DNA of 64,000 nt. Origin: Prostheceraeus crozeri. Its lineage: Eukaryota; Platyhelminthes; Polycladida; Euryleptidae. The stretch's first letter is position 1. The number at the start of each line of letters is the position of its first letter. The DNA lies in the NCBI GenBank assembly GCA_907163375.1, contig CAJQUW010014359.1, forward strand, positions 434,001 to 498,000, written 5' to 3'. Shown piece after piece: positions 28,883 to 42,219 of the stretch. Below the pieces are notes generated by a model that did not search any database, was not told where the DNA came from, and saw only the letters and a list, made by a program, of their open reading frames with translations. Made by a program: the position numbers and the translations under genes.

Positions 28883-29880
28883 AATGTCTCTTTTGAATAA
28901 ACAATGTCTAACTCTGGATGAATGAAGTATTTCTAATCGCCTCTGATCAGAGTCTTTAATCAGTCCCTTAAAAATAGAGAAAGTATTCATGGTTACCTCA
29001 GCGACTCATGCCTCATGAAAAGTCTTAAGTGGGAAGCAGCAGATAAGTCATTAGTCACACAATTTTTAGCAAAGAATATCTTCAGATCATTTCATTTTCC
29101 ATCCTGCATGTGTTTATGCCTCCGCTTGGTTATCGGTATACGAAAATGTACTCAAAGACTCAAAGTTTCAGCTAAAATTTAATCAAGATGTTGTGCTTGA
29201 CGACAAAAAACGACTTGATTAAATGTATTTTGCTTCAAAGGTGAACGACCTGCATGACCTAGATAGGAATGATTTTACACTTACCGTGGTACTTCTCACT
29301 TAATCTCGGAAAACACATACAAATGTAATTTTTCTGAAAATATTAGCCTGCTTCCCATTGGATTTATGTGATTTCTCTGATCTTGTCTGACAAGAATAAT
29401 TACCGGATAGATCTCGACAGATGTGCAGTTTCGTAGCAGCCATAGGATGATACGTGAAAATTTCAATTTCGGTCTCGGGTTGACGGCCCGACCATCGGCC
29501 CGGTCTTGTGTCGCAGCCCAGAGCCATTACGAAGAACCGGGGCCGGAGCTGGAGCCGTGGTAAGTGGACCACGACTTCAAAACCCTGGTACAAACTGTCA
29601 TTGAACAAACCGGCATTCGTTTTTAAATGTGTCTAATCATTTGTAACTTTTTGCATGATCCTCGACTTTTCAACCGGTGCCCGTCTTCCGGTTGACACAA
29701 CTTGAACCCAATCCAAGCGGCTGCCAGCCTGATTCAAAGTTTGTAACTCCGTTACATTACTTTCATTATTGATCGATGGACTATATAACGTATAGTCGCA
29801 CCCTCGTGCAATTGGAACCTGCATGCAAAGACAATCCACTTTTAAGGACGGATCTTCCATATCACTTTCATAGTTCCTTT
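28883..29880. other. Intergenic, no supported feature
   Basis: No convincing ORF. A GC-rich patch at 29475-29575 (GGCCCGACCATCGGCCCGGTC) stands out from the AT-rich background but matches no element end I can identify. Confidence 0.4.
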
Positions 29881-30614
29881 GTACAAAGCAGGGATGCGGA
29901 GTCGGAGTCCCGGAGTCCTATCATTTTTGCTGGAGTCGGAGCCCTATCAAATGATAGGACTCCGGACTCCGGCTTATACCCGAAATATAATACAAACAAA
30001 TTATCTATCCTCGTGCATAGCTGTCACTGTCTTGATGTCAACTTTCTCCGTCAAACAAAAGTACGGAGACATTGTCGCATGAAAAGCTTGTAATAGCTGA
30101 TGGAATGAACCGTGAAAGTGAAAAAGGGTTGTCCTTTCACTCGGTGATTTAGTAGAGAAGACAATCCTTCCTAGCCTCGATCACACCTATACACACTAAA
30201 GGTCACGTCAGAGACAAAAATGAAATACTAGTTTGTTAAGAGAGCATTACCTCTTACCCTCACATTAATCGTGTGTCATCTCTCCTCCAAAGCGCAGATT
30301 AAAATCGAAAGTGCACTCATATTTTTTGAAGAAGGATGGGGAATTGTCCAGCTTGCTAGAGACTGGAGAAAACCGTGTGAAGCACACATGAACAAGATGG
30401 GAGGTGCCGAGTCGCATGCATCCAACTCAAAGCGACATTTGATAAAATGATTGATAATTGATACAGTAATAATCACGAAAGATAGGTTCAGGTAACCTAT
30501 AATGATCTATAATGCAGGTTACCAGTTTTTTTAAAAAAAACAAGACTATATTTACTTGCCACCCGGAGTCGGAGTCCTATCAAAATGATAAGACTCCGCA
30601 TCCTTGGTACAAAG
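29881..30614. mobile_element. hAT-type MITE with 8-bp TSD GTACAAAG
   Basis: 718 bp at 29889-30606, flanked by GTACAAAG (29881-29888 and 30607-30614). Ends are CAGGGATGCGGAGTC and, inverted, CAAGGATGCGGAGTC, with repeated GGAGTC/GACTCC words inside both ends. An 8-bp duplication with CA(G/A)GG ends is typical of hAT. No transposase ORF. Confidence 0.85.
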
Positions 30615-33600
30615 TACCGGTATCTCATGTATGCGAAAAGATATCTTCAATTCATTGCAGGTGTCTGAAATTCGGCAAGTCGGCATTTAGGATGAGCGAC
30701 TGATATGAAGCAACACTCATATCATTAAAATTATTGAAATTAGAAAATTGAGGGTCGGTTAAAATGACCGACCTTGAAAAGTTGGCTTCTTGGCTTGTTA
30801 AGGGTTAGGGAAGGATGCCTTATAAACCATTCAGATTAAATCGCATAAATCTTCTTAAGAATTAGCCGCCGATATTTCTTAGACAACGGAGCAATATTGC
30901 AGCAAGTTTAGCATTTGACTGAAATAATTAATATAGCAATTCCTTTGACTTTATTATTCTTCTTATATCTCTTTTATTTCCTTTTAATTCATCAAGTCAT
31001 GATCACGAGTTTCAAATTTGCTCAAATATTTCCACGGATATCATTTAGTGAAAATATGACATCAAATCATAGCAGAGCAACGCATTATAAAAATGCAGGT
31101 TAACGATTTTTCACAGACGTAGACAATCCAGGGAACCAACAGCGCCACCTGATGTTACCTCGGCAATATATTCCGTGCCGTATGATAAAATGTGTGCCAC
31201 ATTAGAATTTCCATGGATAATCAAAAGCCATGGATATCAACATCACGCAGGATATTCAAAAGCTCAATGATCACATGATTGTTTCAGCATGTACTATATG
31301 TTTCAGTCAAATGTTTTCATTGTCTTTCAACGACTGCATTCGAAGCATGTCATCATCCAAGCGCAAATCAATGTCAAGGAAAAGTTTTACACAATTGAAA
31401 AATTATTGCATGTGAGGATGTGGCATTGGATTTCATCAATTTCAAATTTTTCGGATGAAGCGTTGATTATTGGACGATTTAATTAATTGCTTAGTCTAAT
31501 TTGTGCGCAAGGTTCCTGGCAAGATTGGAGGTTAACATGTAAATATAATCTATGTGACAATATATACGCAAAACATTTATAAGGGCCGATTCTATTTCTA
31601 CAAAAATATATGGATGTCCAAATTTTCCGTAAATCAACCAAACATTTTTCTAATTGAGTCTCACATTTCGTTCAAATATGTACAGTGACAATAAAAGGTA
31701 GCAGGGGCTTTAAAATTTCTGTTTTTCCGAATTTTTTGAAGCCAATAGATTAAAACTTTGAGGTGATTCAGGTGTTGCTTCAACCACAGGCCTATTTATT
31801 GAAGAGCATTTTCGCTGATGCATTTGAAAGCTGATTTGATTTTATTAGAACATCAGAGATAGCTTCTTTCACAAGAAATCATTTCGGATATCCGTGCAAT
31901 GAAAGTAAGACTATTGATATCATCCTGAAGATGTTGTGAAAAACATCATTCATGCTCTGTTGAAAAGATTCCGCAACTTAACGAAAAATAACAAGACGGA
32001 ATGGCTTTTAATCACTATATCATGTTACACTCAGTAATCTTCTCACGCTATGTTCTAGACTGTTCGACATCGACTAAAACGTAAACCACAGATCAGCTGC
32101 ATGTAGAAAAGGCTTAATTGTTTGTTTATTGCGGTAACATTGACTGCTCCTTTAGGCCCATCAACGCTTTAATTTTATCATAACGTACGATCTGCTCTCA
32201 TCGGATGACACTGACAAATGATTGACATGTGCAGGTTCTTAAAAGTACTGTAGTTAAAATTAGGAATTGTTCGCCCACGTTAATCAAATCTAAAGATTCG
32301 GGGATTGTTCGTAAATAAAGTTTTCTATGAAAAGTAAAAGATTCTAAGATTCTGTGAAAATGTGTCGAAAATGTTGAGATATCATTTTCAAACCATATCA
32401 AGGTTCAAAATACTACTATATCATGTCATATTCTGACATGACTACACCGCTTATCGGAAAGTATCATGTTATGGGAGCTTGTTTGGACTCATTCGAAGGC
32501 AGCACAAGGAAAGTTGACTTGCTAATTATAACAGGCATCATAATGATGTGGCCGCTATATGTAGTTGGATATCTCGCCATTCTGCAACATTCTCCTATTG
32601 CCTGCTCACAGCCACGCGGCTCTGTGTGAACACGCATTTGGATGTGTCGTGTCCGGTGTGAATGAATATTTTTGCTTAGGTGACATGAACGAAATACTGA
32701 ACCTGAAATAAATACCGACCCCTGATCAAAAGAAGAAAAAAAAGATTGTTTGGACAAGACCTGACGCGATAGCTTCATTGCTGTACAGACGAAGTGAAGT
32801 AAAGTTACCGAATGGTGCTTGCTGCACTGCTGTAAGAAGTCATGCAAGCAATGGAGAAACTTGCGGTCTGTTGCAAATATTTGCACAAGATCGAGTAGAA
32901 CTTTCAATTTCAAACCTATTCAGTTCCGAGAACATTATCAGCTTAATGCAGTATGTTACTGTTTATCTTATATTAGTAGTATAAGTATTCAGTGTGCGAT
33001 AATGAATGACCATATTATTTGCGACGGCAATTAAATACGAAGGACATTTACAGAGAGTGAGAGGAGGCTAATACAGCCATGGTATAGGGATGACTGCAGC
33101 GATCCTCAACCGGGTTGCTTCCGAACACAAGGGTGCCACCGAAGGAATGCCACCGAGGCCGTTTATGCCTTGTTGACGCATGCACACAAATGCCTGCAGG
33201 TTAGGTGGTTAACCTATGTGTTATTTTATGTTACACGGCATGTAAGCCGATAGATGCAGTGTAGCCTATAGGCCAACCAACAGACGATCTTCGATGAAAT
33301 AAGGTCATTTAACCATGATCAAATACACAAACGTAAAGCTTCCGTAGTTTTAGTTAGGCCCATTCACATTTCATGATTCATAAAGATTCTAGAATTTTCG
33401 AATGGGAAATATGGTTCTTAATTGAAGCAAATTAGTGATGTGTATTGCAAACATTTACATGCACATGTCATGCACAGTATTTCAGCAGTCGTTATATCTG
33501 TGCTTTTGGATATATCCTATAGGATAGTTTTGTAAATGGTAAAAATTATCAATGATTATTACCCAAGCACCACCGGTAATTTAGAAGCGTCGACTTGATT

Positions 33601-34785
33601 TCAATCTAAATTTTTATTTATATCTCATAGATTTTCCCTATGTTAATTTGCATTCTGGCTAGCAGGGTTCGTTATTGTTATTTTTCTGGAATTTTATGTT
33701 GCCTCTGTTTGAAATCATCTTGCTACTCTATTACGGTTCAAAATGTGAATATCATGAATATCAAAATCATGAAACATCAATTGAAAATTTTTTATATAGG
33801 CAACTCAATAAAATGAGTCTTAATTAATATATTTACATGTTCATTCTTTCTGTAGGTGATTAATAATGCTCAAGTGGAGTAATGTGAAACATGGTAAGTC
33901 CATTTACCCAGTTGAAACAAAGTCAGAAAGCAAAATTTGACAGTGGTCAGTATTTGCACATCCGAAGTTGAAACAATCCATTGGATATTCCATTGACTAT
34001 AGGCCTATATCATGTTCGATATAAATGATGTTTCTCGATATTAAATGTTTTAACTTCCAGAATATTCCATTGAAACGATCTATTCTACAGGTCAGGGCTC
34101 CAACTGTCCAAAGTCAGTAAATGGTTTGCATAGCAATAGCAGTTCCCTTTAAATAAATATCATCATTTATACAGGGAAATAATTTAGTTTCACAGCAACA
34201 TGAAAGTCAAAGTATATAATCCTATTGCTTTATGATGCTAGAACTAGCATTATTTTGACTATATTGCCAATAGGAATTGCAGTTAGCTGCAACTTTAACA
34301 AGGTCTACTATATCATTTACATAGCACTTATATCAAATATTCTTATCATGAAGCCCAATATCCAAATTGAACGAAATAGTTCAAATTTTAGAAAATGACC
34401 TACATGTAAGTACTTTTGTTCTTAAGGATTTTTGGACAAATTGATGTATAATATAATGCATGGCTACTGCTGGACAGTCATTCAAAATACAAAATGGATT
34501 GGGAAGCCAAAATTTTACTTAAAAGCGCCTATTAAAAAAGCTAGATTCAAAAGATAACAATAAATTTTATGATTCCTTATGCTTATTCATTCATAACTTA
34601 AGGCATAGATTATTTTATCAACTATGTTTAGTTAGGCTAAGGCCTATACAAAAATTAACTGAAAAGACATAGGTAGCTAACAAAACGGTGTTATCATTGA
34701 TTCACAAGTAAGAACCAGAATATCTCTAACAGACACGATGCTTATTCATGTAGCATACTGAAACTACATAAACATCTAATTTCAA
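30615..34785. other. Long intergenic or intronic stretch
   Basis: About 4.2 kb of AT-rich sequence with no ORF I can support. A 149-codon minus frame at 32464-32913 and a 68-codon plus frame at 32423-32629 overlap each other and show no family motif. A word related to ACCTACATGTAGGTACTTTT occurs near 34397 and again near 38833 and 39201. Confidence 0.45.
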
Positions 34786-35412
34786 TCAAATCTTCTTATG
34801 ATGGAAGCGTCTTTTCAGCGGCATTCCTTTCTGAACGTGTAGGGCCCAGCAATCACGTGTAGTCGGAGCACAGATGGGGTAGTTGGAGCCACAGAGATCG
34901 CAGTAATAGCTGAAAATGGACATCCCTATAGCATATTAAAGGCAGTTATAATTAGTGAGTCCGAAGAGATGGAGCAGCTCTGAGAATGTCAATTCTCGAA
35001 AAGTGTTATCTGATTGTCCGGCGTGACGATTCGTGGATGGTATCATCACCTCTCTCATGTAGACTTGAGGAAGAAAGTGAAGAAAGGAGTCTAGTTCAGC
35101 GAAGTCCGAAAGGGAATCCATATTCAGTCGTGGTCCGTAGGATCGATTTCGTCCTCGTTCTCTAGGATCGATTGTCCATCCTCCTCTAGTCCATTCCTTA
35201 TCTTGCTCAACTTCCTCTGCATTTTCACTTTCCGATTCTTTAGAGCTTGAAGAAACGTCGGCCTCACTGTCCTCACTATCGTCAGAAGAACTTAACTGCA
35301 ATCCTTTCCTCCTAAGCCTTGCCTTCAGACTGTTTAGGTTACTCTTGCGGAAGAGACTGCTACTATTGACCTTCGCTATCCTTCTCTTCTTGCATGGAGG
35401 TTCTTGATAATC
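34786..35412 (-). pseudogene. piggyBac-derived gene relic lacking the DDE core
   Basis: Two exon-like pieces on the minus strand. The first begins after acceptor TTTTTTAG (ending 35413), carries an acidic Ser-rich N-region, then FLHFLPQVYMREVM and ELTFSELLHLFGL, the conserved N-terminal helix block of piggyBac transposases, and stops at 34936. The second begins after TTTTCAG at 34910 and encodes a Cys/His-rich C-terminus (YYCDLCGSNYPIC, then DCW, then H) ending TGA at 34786-34788, resembling the piggyBac C-terminal zinc domain. Only 27 bp separate them, so the whole catalytic core is missing, by deletion or because it lies in sequence no longer here. The retained splice acceptors suggest it descended from an intron-containing gene. 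Confidence 0.6.
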
Positions 35413-36199
35413 CTAAAAAAGAATGAAGTTGCGTTCATATGTTTAGACTAAATTCGTAAATCATTACAGCTTACACTTTTCGAATCCTCGTCCAAATCAA
35501 TTTAAATAGGCCTATAAACGTATAGAAATATTTGCAGCAGTCCTACTTGACCGAGTCGACAAATGCTGTTGTATAAACATTATTAGAATAGAACCAGTAG
35601 TCTATACAATGTATGAAACATGCTGTATGCATGCATTTTTATGATTTAATCATATTAATATGCCGTATTGTAGGCCTGCGACTCGTTTATATGAAAATGT
35701 ATGATCACAATCAATCAAGAAATAAAAAATTGACAAGGCATAGAGAGAGAAATTGCCCGTAGCCTCAATACTACGGCTACTTAATTTTATACATGTACAA
35801 CTAATAGTTTGCGTGATAGGCAAATAGGTAAGCAGACGTACAGAATTGATCGAATGCGGATGAAATCTCATAAACATTTCAATATTAATAATTGTGCATC
35901 AGATCCTCTGACTTTTGCTGCCACCAGGCGAATGGACATATCGCGTTCATCCTTATTAATAATGAAAGACAGAAATTATATAGAGTAGCAGATCGATAGT
36001 CAGTTTAAGCCACTTGCAATACTCGTACAATAGATCAGTTAGTTGCATACGGATGCACATACAAAGTATATACTGTATGCTCGTAAGTACGGCGTATAGC
36101 ATGTAGATGGAGCGCTAACTAGTATATCACAAGCTTGTGTAGTATATAGAGTAGACAGCATAAACGGTCACTTAGCTGCTTGGGCACATCATTGCTTTC

Positions 36200-36451
36200 T
36201 TATGTGAGATCTTCTAAGGGGGCGTCTGAGTAATTTCCATCTATATCCCATTGAATGCGTGCTTTCCTAGTATTCCAGTAATAAAATTCAACTGTACCAC
36301 ATATTTTCTGATACCCATCAGGAAGGTAGCTTGAGTAAGGAACTAAATCTTCAGGTCCGTCGAAGTATGTTTTTGTAACAGAAACCCTATCACCTTTCAC
36401 CAGAATTTCTTTGCTGCGCTTCTCACTCATTGTGGATAGGATTCGACGCAT
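36200..36451 (-). CDS. 83-aa ORF with SH3/KOW-like segment, PGBD-linked?
   Basis: Minus-strand ORF with ATG at 36449-36451. The segment GDRVSVTKTYF...ICGTVEFY...ARIQWDIDG...LEDL has the alternating beta-strand pattern (G-D-x-V, G-x-V, W-D-x-D) of small SH3-like/KOW or Tudor-like barrels. From memory, such a segment often precedes the transposase in piggyBac-derived proteins of marine animals. It lies about 0.8 kb upstream of the piggyBac relic in the same orientation, so it may be its first exon, although I see no clean donor before the TAA. Alternatively an independent small gene. Confidence 0.45.
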   Translation of the reverse strand: MRRILSTMSEKRSKEILVKGDRVSVTKTYFDGPEDLVPYSSYLPDGYQKICGTVEFYYWNTRKARIQWDIDGNYSDAPLEDLT

Positions 36452-36771
36452 ATGAGGACACTCACGAATACTATGCTATGGTGCCAACATAGCCATGATC
36501 GACAGAAGCGAATCACGACAACTTTGGCAGCCAATGAAATTACCCTTGTGTCCTTAGGGTAGAGGCGACTTTAGAATACAATACAACCTCGCGGGATCGC
36601 TTGGGACAGCCAGGTGAGATTCTGACATTGATATGAGTCACACAACAACGCTGACTTTTTGTTTCCTAACCTTCAAGGACGCGTGTGTGTTAATGAGATG
36701 TGACGGAAATGTGAAATGTACCTACATGTAGGCCATTTTCCCACAGCGCCATTCCTGTCCACAAATGCATA

Positions 36772-38192
36772 TACAGGGTGGTTGCAAAGTCGCTCCCTGA
36801 TTCTACTTAGCTATATTTTCGGAAGTATGTGGTCGTTTGATTGAAACTTCATATTTTAAGATTGTATGAGACCTGCCATTTCTTATGACAAATCATGAAA
36901 CTGTTCAGTTAATTAGAATGTGAGTAATGATCACCCCTCTGTCCGCGAAAGTTATCCGTTATCTTAATTCACTACATGCAATTTGATCACAAAATTGTTG
37001 ATTTTACTTACGAAATGTCGCCTACTTTAAGCATTGAAGACAGAGCAAGAATTGCCGCTAGATACGAGGTTTGGCAGTCTGTTGTACAAGTTCGACGATG
37101 GTGGAGATCCCAACATGGAAGACATTCAAATCTTGACCCTAAGACAATTAAGAACTGCTACCGCAAACTGACGACAACTGGCAGCGTTCTTGATTCCGCC
37201 AGATCTGGAAGACCTTCGACAAAGTCAGACGCGGATGTGGAACTGGTGAGGGAGATGTTTAACAGGAGCCCTTCCAAGTCAACAAGGCAAACTGCCCGTG
37301 AAAGTGGGATATGCCGTCACACTATCCTGAATGTTCTTCATGAGGATTTACGATACCGCCCGCGGAAGCCTCATTATGTCCAGCAACTGTTTCCGGAAGA
37401 CTGTGACAGACGGGTGGAGTTCTGTGAAACGATGCTGGCATGGTTTGAAGATTGCCCTGAGCTGAGTTCGAAGATTCTCTGGACAGATGAAGCCGTGTTT
37501 CGTGTGGGTGGCTTTGTCAACAGGCACAATTGTCACTATTGGTGTGAGAGTGATCCAAAGGAAATTACGGAAAGATGTCAGAACAGGCCGACAGTAACTG
37601 TTTGGTGCAGCTTGTCTTCAACAAGGATTCTTGAGCCATACATCATTCGTGATACAATGAATAGTCAACGATACTTGCACATGTTGGAGAATTTCGTTTG
37701 GCCAACAATTACTGAATGGGATGAAGCCCACGAATTAATTTTTATGCAAGACGGTGCTCCTCCACATTATGCACTAACAATGAGAACTTGGCTCGACGAC
37801 CACTTCCCAGGGCGTTGGATGGGTCGACGTGGACCAACAGATTGGCCAGCGCGAAGTCCGGATTTCACGCCATCTGATTTCTTTTTGTGGGGATGGGCCA
37901 AAGAGGAAGTATACAAAACTTCACCGAGGACCATTGACGAGCTAGAGAACAGGATCCGTGAAGTCATTGAAAATGTTCCTCCTGAATTCTTACGATCAGC
38001 AACGGAACAGGCATCGATAAGACTTAGACAGTGTATTCATAAAGATGGTGCACACATTGAATTGTAATTTTTTGAAGAAGAAAATGGCATGATTCATGGA
38101 ATAATATAAAATTTGCTTTGATTTCTTAGTACATATATTTCTTTGTTTTTAAGGCTTCTATAAATAAGGAGCTACTATCCAACCACCCTGTA
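36772..38192 (+). mobile_element. Mariner/IS630-type transposon, structurally intact
   Basis: 1,417 bp at 36774-38190 flanked by TA. Ends are CAGGGTGGTTG and its inverse CAACCACCCTG, so the inverted repeats are short (about 11 bp exact). It encloses one full-length transposase ORF (36976-38067). There are no internal stops and both ends are present, so this copy could have moved recently or still be active. Confidence 0.9.
36976..38067 (+). CDS. Mariner/IS630-family transposase, full length
   Basis: 363 codons, close to the usual 340-370 for the family. The N-terminal half is a paired-type helix-turn-helix DNA-binding region (SIEDRARIAARYE; later SGRPSTKS, a GRPR-type hinge). Catalytic motifs are WTDEAVF (D171), MQDGAPPHYA (D259) and WPARSPDFTPSDFFLWG (D296), with 36 residues between the second and third acid, all Asp. 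The WPARSPD...FFLWG block is typical of a widespread invertebrate mariner-like group. The ATG at 36976 is the first; M14 (MSPTLS) is an alternative start. It performs cut-and-paste transposition into TA. The unbroken frame is unusual among this window's transposons. Confidence 0.92.
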   Translation: MQFDHKIVDFTYEMSPTLSIEDRARIAARYEVWQSVVQVRRWWRSQHGRHSNLDPKTIKNCYRKLTTTGSVLDSARSGRPSTKSDADVELVREMFNRSPSKSTRQTARESGICRHTILNVLHEDLRYRPRKPHYVQQLFPEDCDRRVEFCETMLAWFEDCPELSSKILWTDEAVFRVGGFVNRHNCHYWCESDPKEITERCQNRPTVTVWCSLSSTRILEPYIIRDTMNSQRYLHMLENFVWPTITEWDEAHELIFMQDGAPPHYALTMRTWLDDHFPGRWMGRRGPTDWPARSPDFTPSDFFLWGWAKEEVYKTSPRTIDELENRIREVIENVPPEFLRSATEQASIRLRQCIHKDGAHIEL

Positions 38193-40593
38193 TGTGAAGC
38201 AATGATTGATTCAGACCACCTGATAATGTCGAACTGTAAACTCATGTAAAGAATTTCGGAAGTATGTTTCTTGAAAACTTATATTTATGTGATGATTGAA
38301 GAAAAAAGAGTCTTGTAAGATAGAATATTTGTCTTTTTTGTTAATTCATTTTGCTTAATATAGTTTGAAGTGAGAAAGCAATTATTTTAATAGCAGTATA
38401 GACGCATTATGTTCATATAAAAACAAATTTCCAAACAAATAAAAAGAGAATTCGATATTCTTCTCAAGTAGCCCCATATGTAGGTACAATTCTTACTAAC
38501 CTTTGACCCTTAGGAAATCAGATGAGAAATATAGGTACATGCAAATCCAGCTGTCCTAAATGCAAAGTTGTATCGCAGAATGTTATTTTTTAGATAAAAG
38601 TCATCTCAGTAGGCCATCTTCAGAAAAAAATTCGAAGCAAATTTAATTTTCGTATGAAAAGAAGCAGGAAGAATATTCAAAGCCCGATTATAGCGAAGTA
38701 TGAATTAGCTTTAGGCAAAGAAATTGCTTCATTATTTATTATTGGTATATCGTCGATGTTCTTATATTGAAAAGCAAGCTGACTACGGCTAGTAAGAAAT
38801 ATATCTTGACTAGATACCAATACATAAAAAATTACCTACATGTAGGTACTTTTCTACCGGTCTTCAAATAAATGTCATGGATTCAATATACTATGTATTC
38901 GTTAAATATTACAAATTTAGGTCAGGAATACAGTAAATTTCATCAGTACAGCAATAAAGTCACCTTTTTTTCAATGCTCACTTTTTCACAAATGCACAAA
39001 ACATCTAATTTTAGAATATTTTTCCTCGGAAAGATTCCAAGTACTATTTTTGAAATAAGATTGCTCGGCAAATATTTATTCAATAACCAAGAAATTGTAA
39101 CATAAGTTTTTTGGGTGTATTATCATTTTGGAACTCCTTTCATGTGCATAAAAGAAGCAGAGTTTAAGAATGACAGCCTTTTGAAAAGCAGTTAGAAAAG
39201 TACCTACATGTTGGTCACTTCTTGGTCAAATTATCCTTAAGTATATAGTACTTTCCATAAATCCAATTTTGTTTTAGTAAAAATAGTCCCTACTGCTGAA
39301 TTTGGTACTCAAGTTGAATGCGGATTTCAATATTAACAATATTAACTTATGATTAATATATCATGGTTATAATTAACTTAATTCAACCTGCATCGCCGAT
39401 AGAAAAAAATATTATCAAAGACTTCTGTGATTATAGATTGTGAGAAAAGCAAGTTGATGCAAAATCTAAAACGTCAAATTATGTATAGGACCTATGTTTC
39501 AAACGCTCAAAATCATCCTCATCAAAAAGGTTCAATGAAGGGATGGAATCAGTTCAGTTAACACTGCATCTATAATCGTCATAAGTTCACTTTGTCATAC
39601 AAAAACATGATTGAGCTTGTCAGAAATGGAAGACGCTTCACAATGAACCAGGAACTCGGCATTATTTTGTTTTTTAGGATAGGATAGGAAGCGTATATTT
39701 TTTCATAATAGGAATCGAAATACATGACATGTAATTAACACAATCAACACAGTGTGAGTTGCAAATAAGTTTGAAATTCAATATAAGTGAAACATCATGA
39801 AGTCATCTTTAGCGAAGAGAAAGCCTGCATCTTGCGGCACTGTTCATTTATGGCAAAATGATTAAATATAACAACGGCCGTTACCATCGACCGTTTCGAA
39901 GGCGCTGGACGCCGAAGGCCCGTCTGACCTGTTTAACTTTTTACTTAACTTTCAAGAAAGCATCGACCTAAACTAGGGGAGTTTTCTCTAACGCACTCTT
40001 ATTAATCAAAATGATCTCCCGACGACTGGTCAACTATGAATGTAAGTTTGTTTATATTGTAATTCAAAAACGATGTGATAATATTGTCTTTGTTGCATGA
40101 TTCAATAAATTGTATTGATTGAAATGGATTCAAACTAATATAGACATCAAAATAGATAATCTAGACATAAAAATAATAGAGACATCAGTGCAGTAATGCA
40201 ATGTGCATGAATTTTTTACCATCAAAATTGACATACTTTTATTTTAATGAAACTTTTTGAACTATTCCGCCAATTTTACTTGAACCCTGGCATGAAGGAT
40301 TGGTCCCCTAGATACTAGTTAGAATACATGAGTCGAAGGCAAATTTCAGACAAAGTTGTGATCATGAACTTCGCAGAATTGTTGTATTGAATGACAAAGC
40401 AAGCGGATTAAATTTTCTCCAAACCAGAGGAATTTTACACACTCACCGTTTTTGCGACGTTGCTCATGAAATGAGACTATACTTAGAGCGAGACCTACTT
40501 CTGAAAATGTGAGGAGGGGAGGAAGATAAAAGACGTACCAAGAAATCAATTTCATAAACGTGACACCACCTCGCACTATCAATGTCAGAGACT
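38193..40593. other. Intergenic, no supported feature
   Basis: AT-rich with no convincing ORF. Contains two ACCTACATGTAGG-type words (38833-38852 and about 39201), possibly parts of a decayed dispersed repeat. Confidence 0.45.
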
Positions 40594-41310
40594 ATTTTGA
40601 ATGGGCGCGTCTAAATACCACAAATACGCCAATACGCCACAAATACGACTAAATACAGCAAATACATTTCAGCCGCCACCAATACAGCAGAAATGCATTT
40701 TCCCTGCCACAGATAAAGCAGGATTGACACAAAAGCAACAAATCCTGCCACAAGTACAGTCTTACTGCTAGAAATATAAGCCACCATGGCCACAGGTACA
40801 CTGAAACTAACATATAGCCTATACAGTACAATCAATGCAAATTTGAAAAAACTTGAAGATTGCCACAAAGACTTCCCCAACACATTCCTTTTCCTACAAA
40901 TAGATTGCAACGTACCTTTTCATTGCCGACCCTGCTTCGGCTAATCTAAACTGCGCTTTTGTGGCAATGCAGAATTTTGAAATTTATATATATAGACATG
41001 ATTTCTGCAGAAACATGATTTAAGCACAAACTGGAAAGTTTATGTGGCGATACTGTGTTGGGGTAGTCTTTGTGACAATCTTCAAGTTGATTTAAATTTG
41101 CATTGATTGTACTGCATAAGCGTACTTGTGGCAATAATAGCTTCTATTTCTAACAGTAAAAATATATTTGTGGCAGGATTTGTTGCTTCTGAGTCAATCC
41201 TCCCGTATTTGTGCAGCATTTGTGCAGCATTTGTGGCGACTGAAATGTATTTATGGTATTTATTCGTATTTGTGGCGCATTTGTGATATTTAGACGCGCC
41301 CATTTTGAAT
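40594..41310. mobile_element. Fold-back MULE-type MITE, 9-bp TSD
   Basis: 699 bp at 40603-41301, flanked by ATTTTGAAT (40594-40602 and 41302-41310). Ends are GGGCGCGTCTAAATA and its inverse. The inverted repeat is very long: words such as AACTTGAAGATTG, CACAAAGACT and AGCAACAAATCCTGCCACAA occur in one half and, inverted, in the other, giving arms of about 300 bp, so most of the element can fold back. A 9-bp duplication and long inverted ends suit Mutator-like elements. CAAATAC repeats pack both arms. No transposase. Confidence 0.85.
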
Positions 41311-42219
41311 TTCCTGGCCGAGCTGTCTCTTCAGCAGTTTAGTTAGATAGATGCAATCTATGCAGCGTGTCTTTATTTACACCATGGCTTGAATTCAAGC
41401 CAACTCTTTATTTATTCAAGCAATATGCCTAACTTTCTAACCACTTGAAAAACACTTTCATAATAAAACATTATTTTGACGATTCTTAGATCATAAATTC
41501 AATTAATTCTCTGATTTGATCAGCAATTGTAGATGTTGTCGGAAATTCTTTGAAAGGTTGTAGCCATATATGTTTTTGCAATCTGTTGTCAATGTATTTA
41601 AATTGATGCCTAAGGCTGTTGTAATCTGGTGAATATCGAAGTTGAACTTCACAGAACATCAATGACAATATAGCCTACACTATTTTACATAAGTTGAAAA
41701 TTATGGAAGAATAGTTAATCGAACGTAGTCGGTTTTGAATTTTAGCATCTGAGCAGTTACTCCAAGTCATTGAAACTTATTAATGAAATGTTTAGTACCG
41801 TGAACTTTCTCGAAAGCTGAGATTGCGAAAATTGCGAAGGAGCTATCGAATTGCCCTTCCCCCATTTTCCACTCCGACAGTTAACGCGGTAAACCTACAT
41901 CCGCAGTAATTGAATGCTGATAGTTAGTACGGATCATAGCGATCTCGGACAAAATGAGTATAAGACTACATGAAATAGCAGAAGCTGCACTTCCATTTGC
42001 AATATTTTTGTTTTAAATCACCAAGATTGGGATAGTCATTGACTCTCAAAAATTTCCGATTTTTTGAAGAATGACCGGTAATTAATACCGGTCATCTTTG
42101 AATCAAAAAATGCCGGTGAATTTGCAACACTACTTTTAGGTACGAAATAAAGGAATGTTAAACATGTTTCTGCCTTTTAGAATTAATGGTCCGCGAACCC
42201 TCTCGCAGCCACAACTTGT

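Noticed and set aside
32423..32913. Overlapping 68-codon plus and 149-codon minus ORFs
   Set aside because: Opposite-strand overlap, no domain, no splice or promoter context; likely chance.
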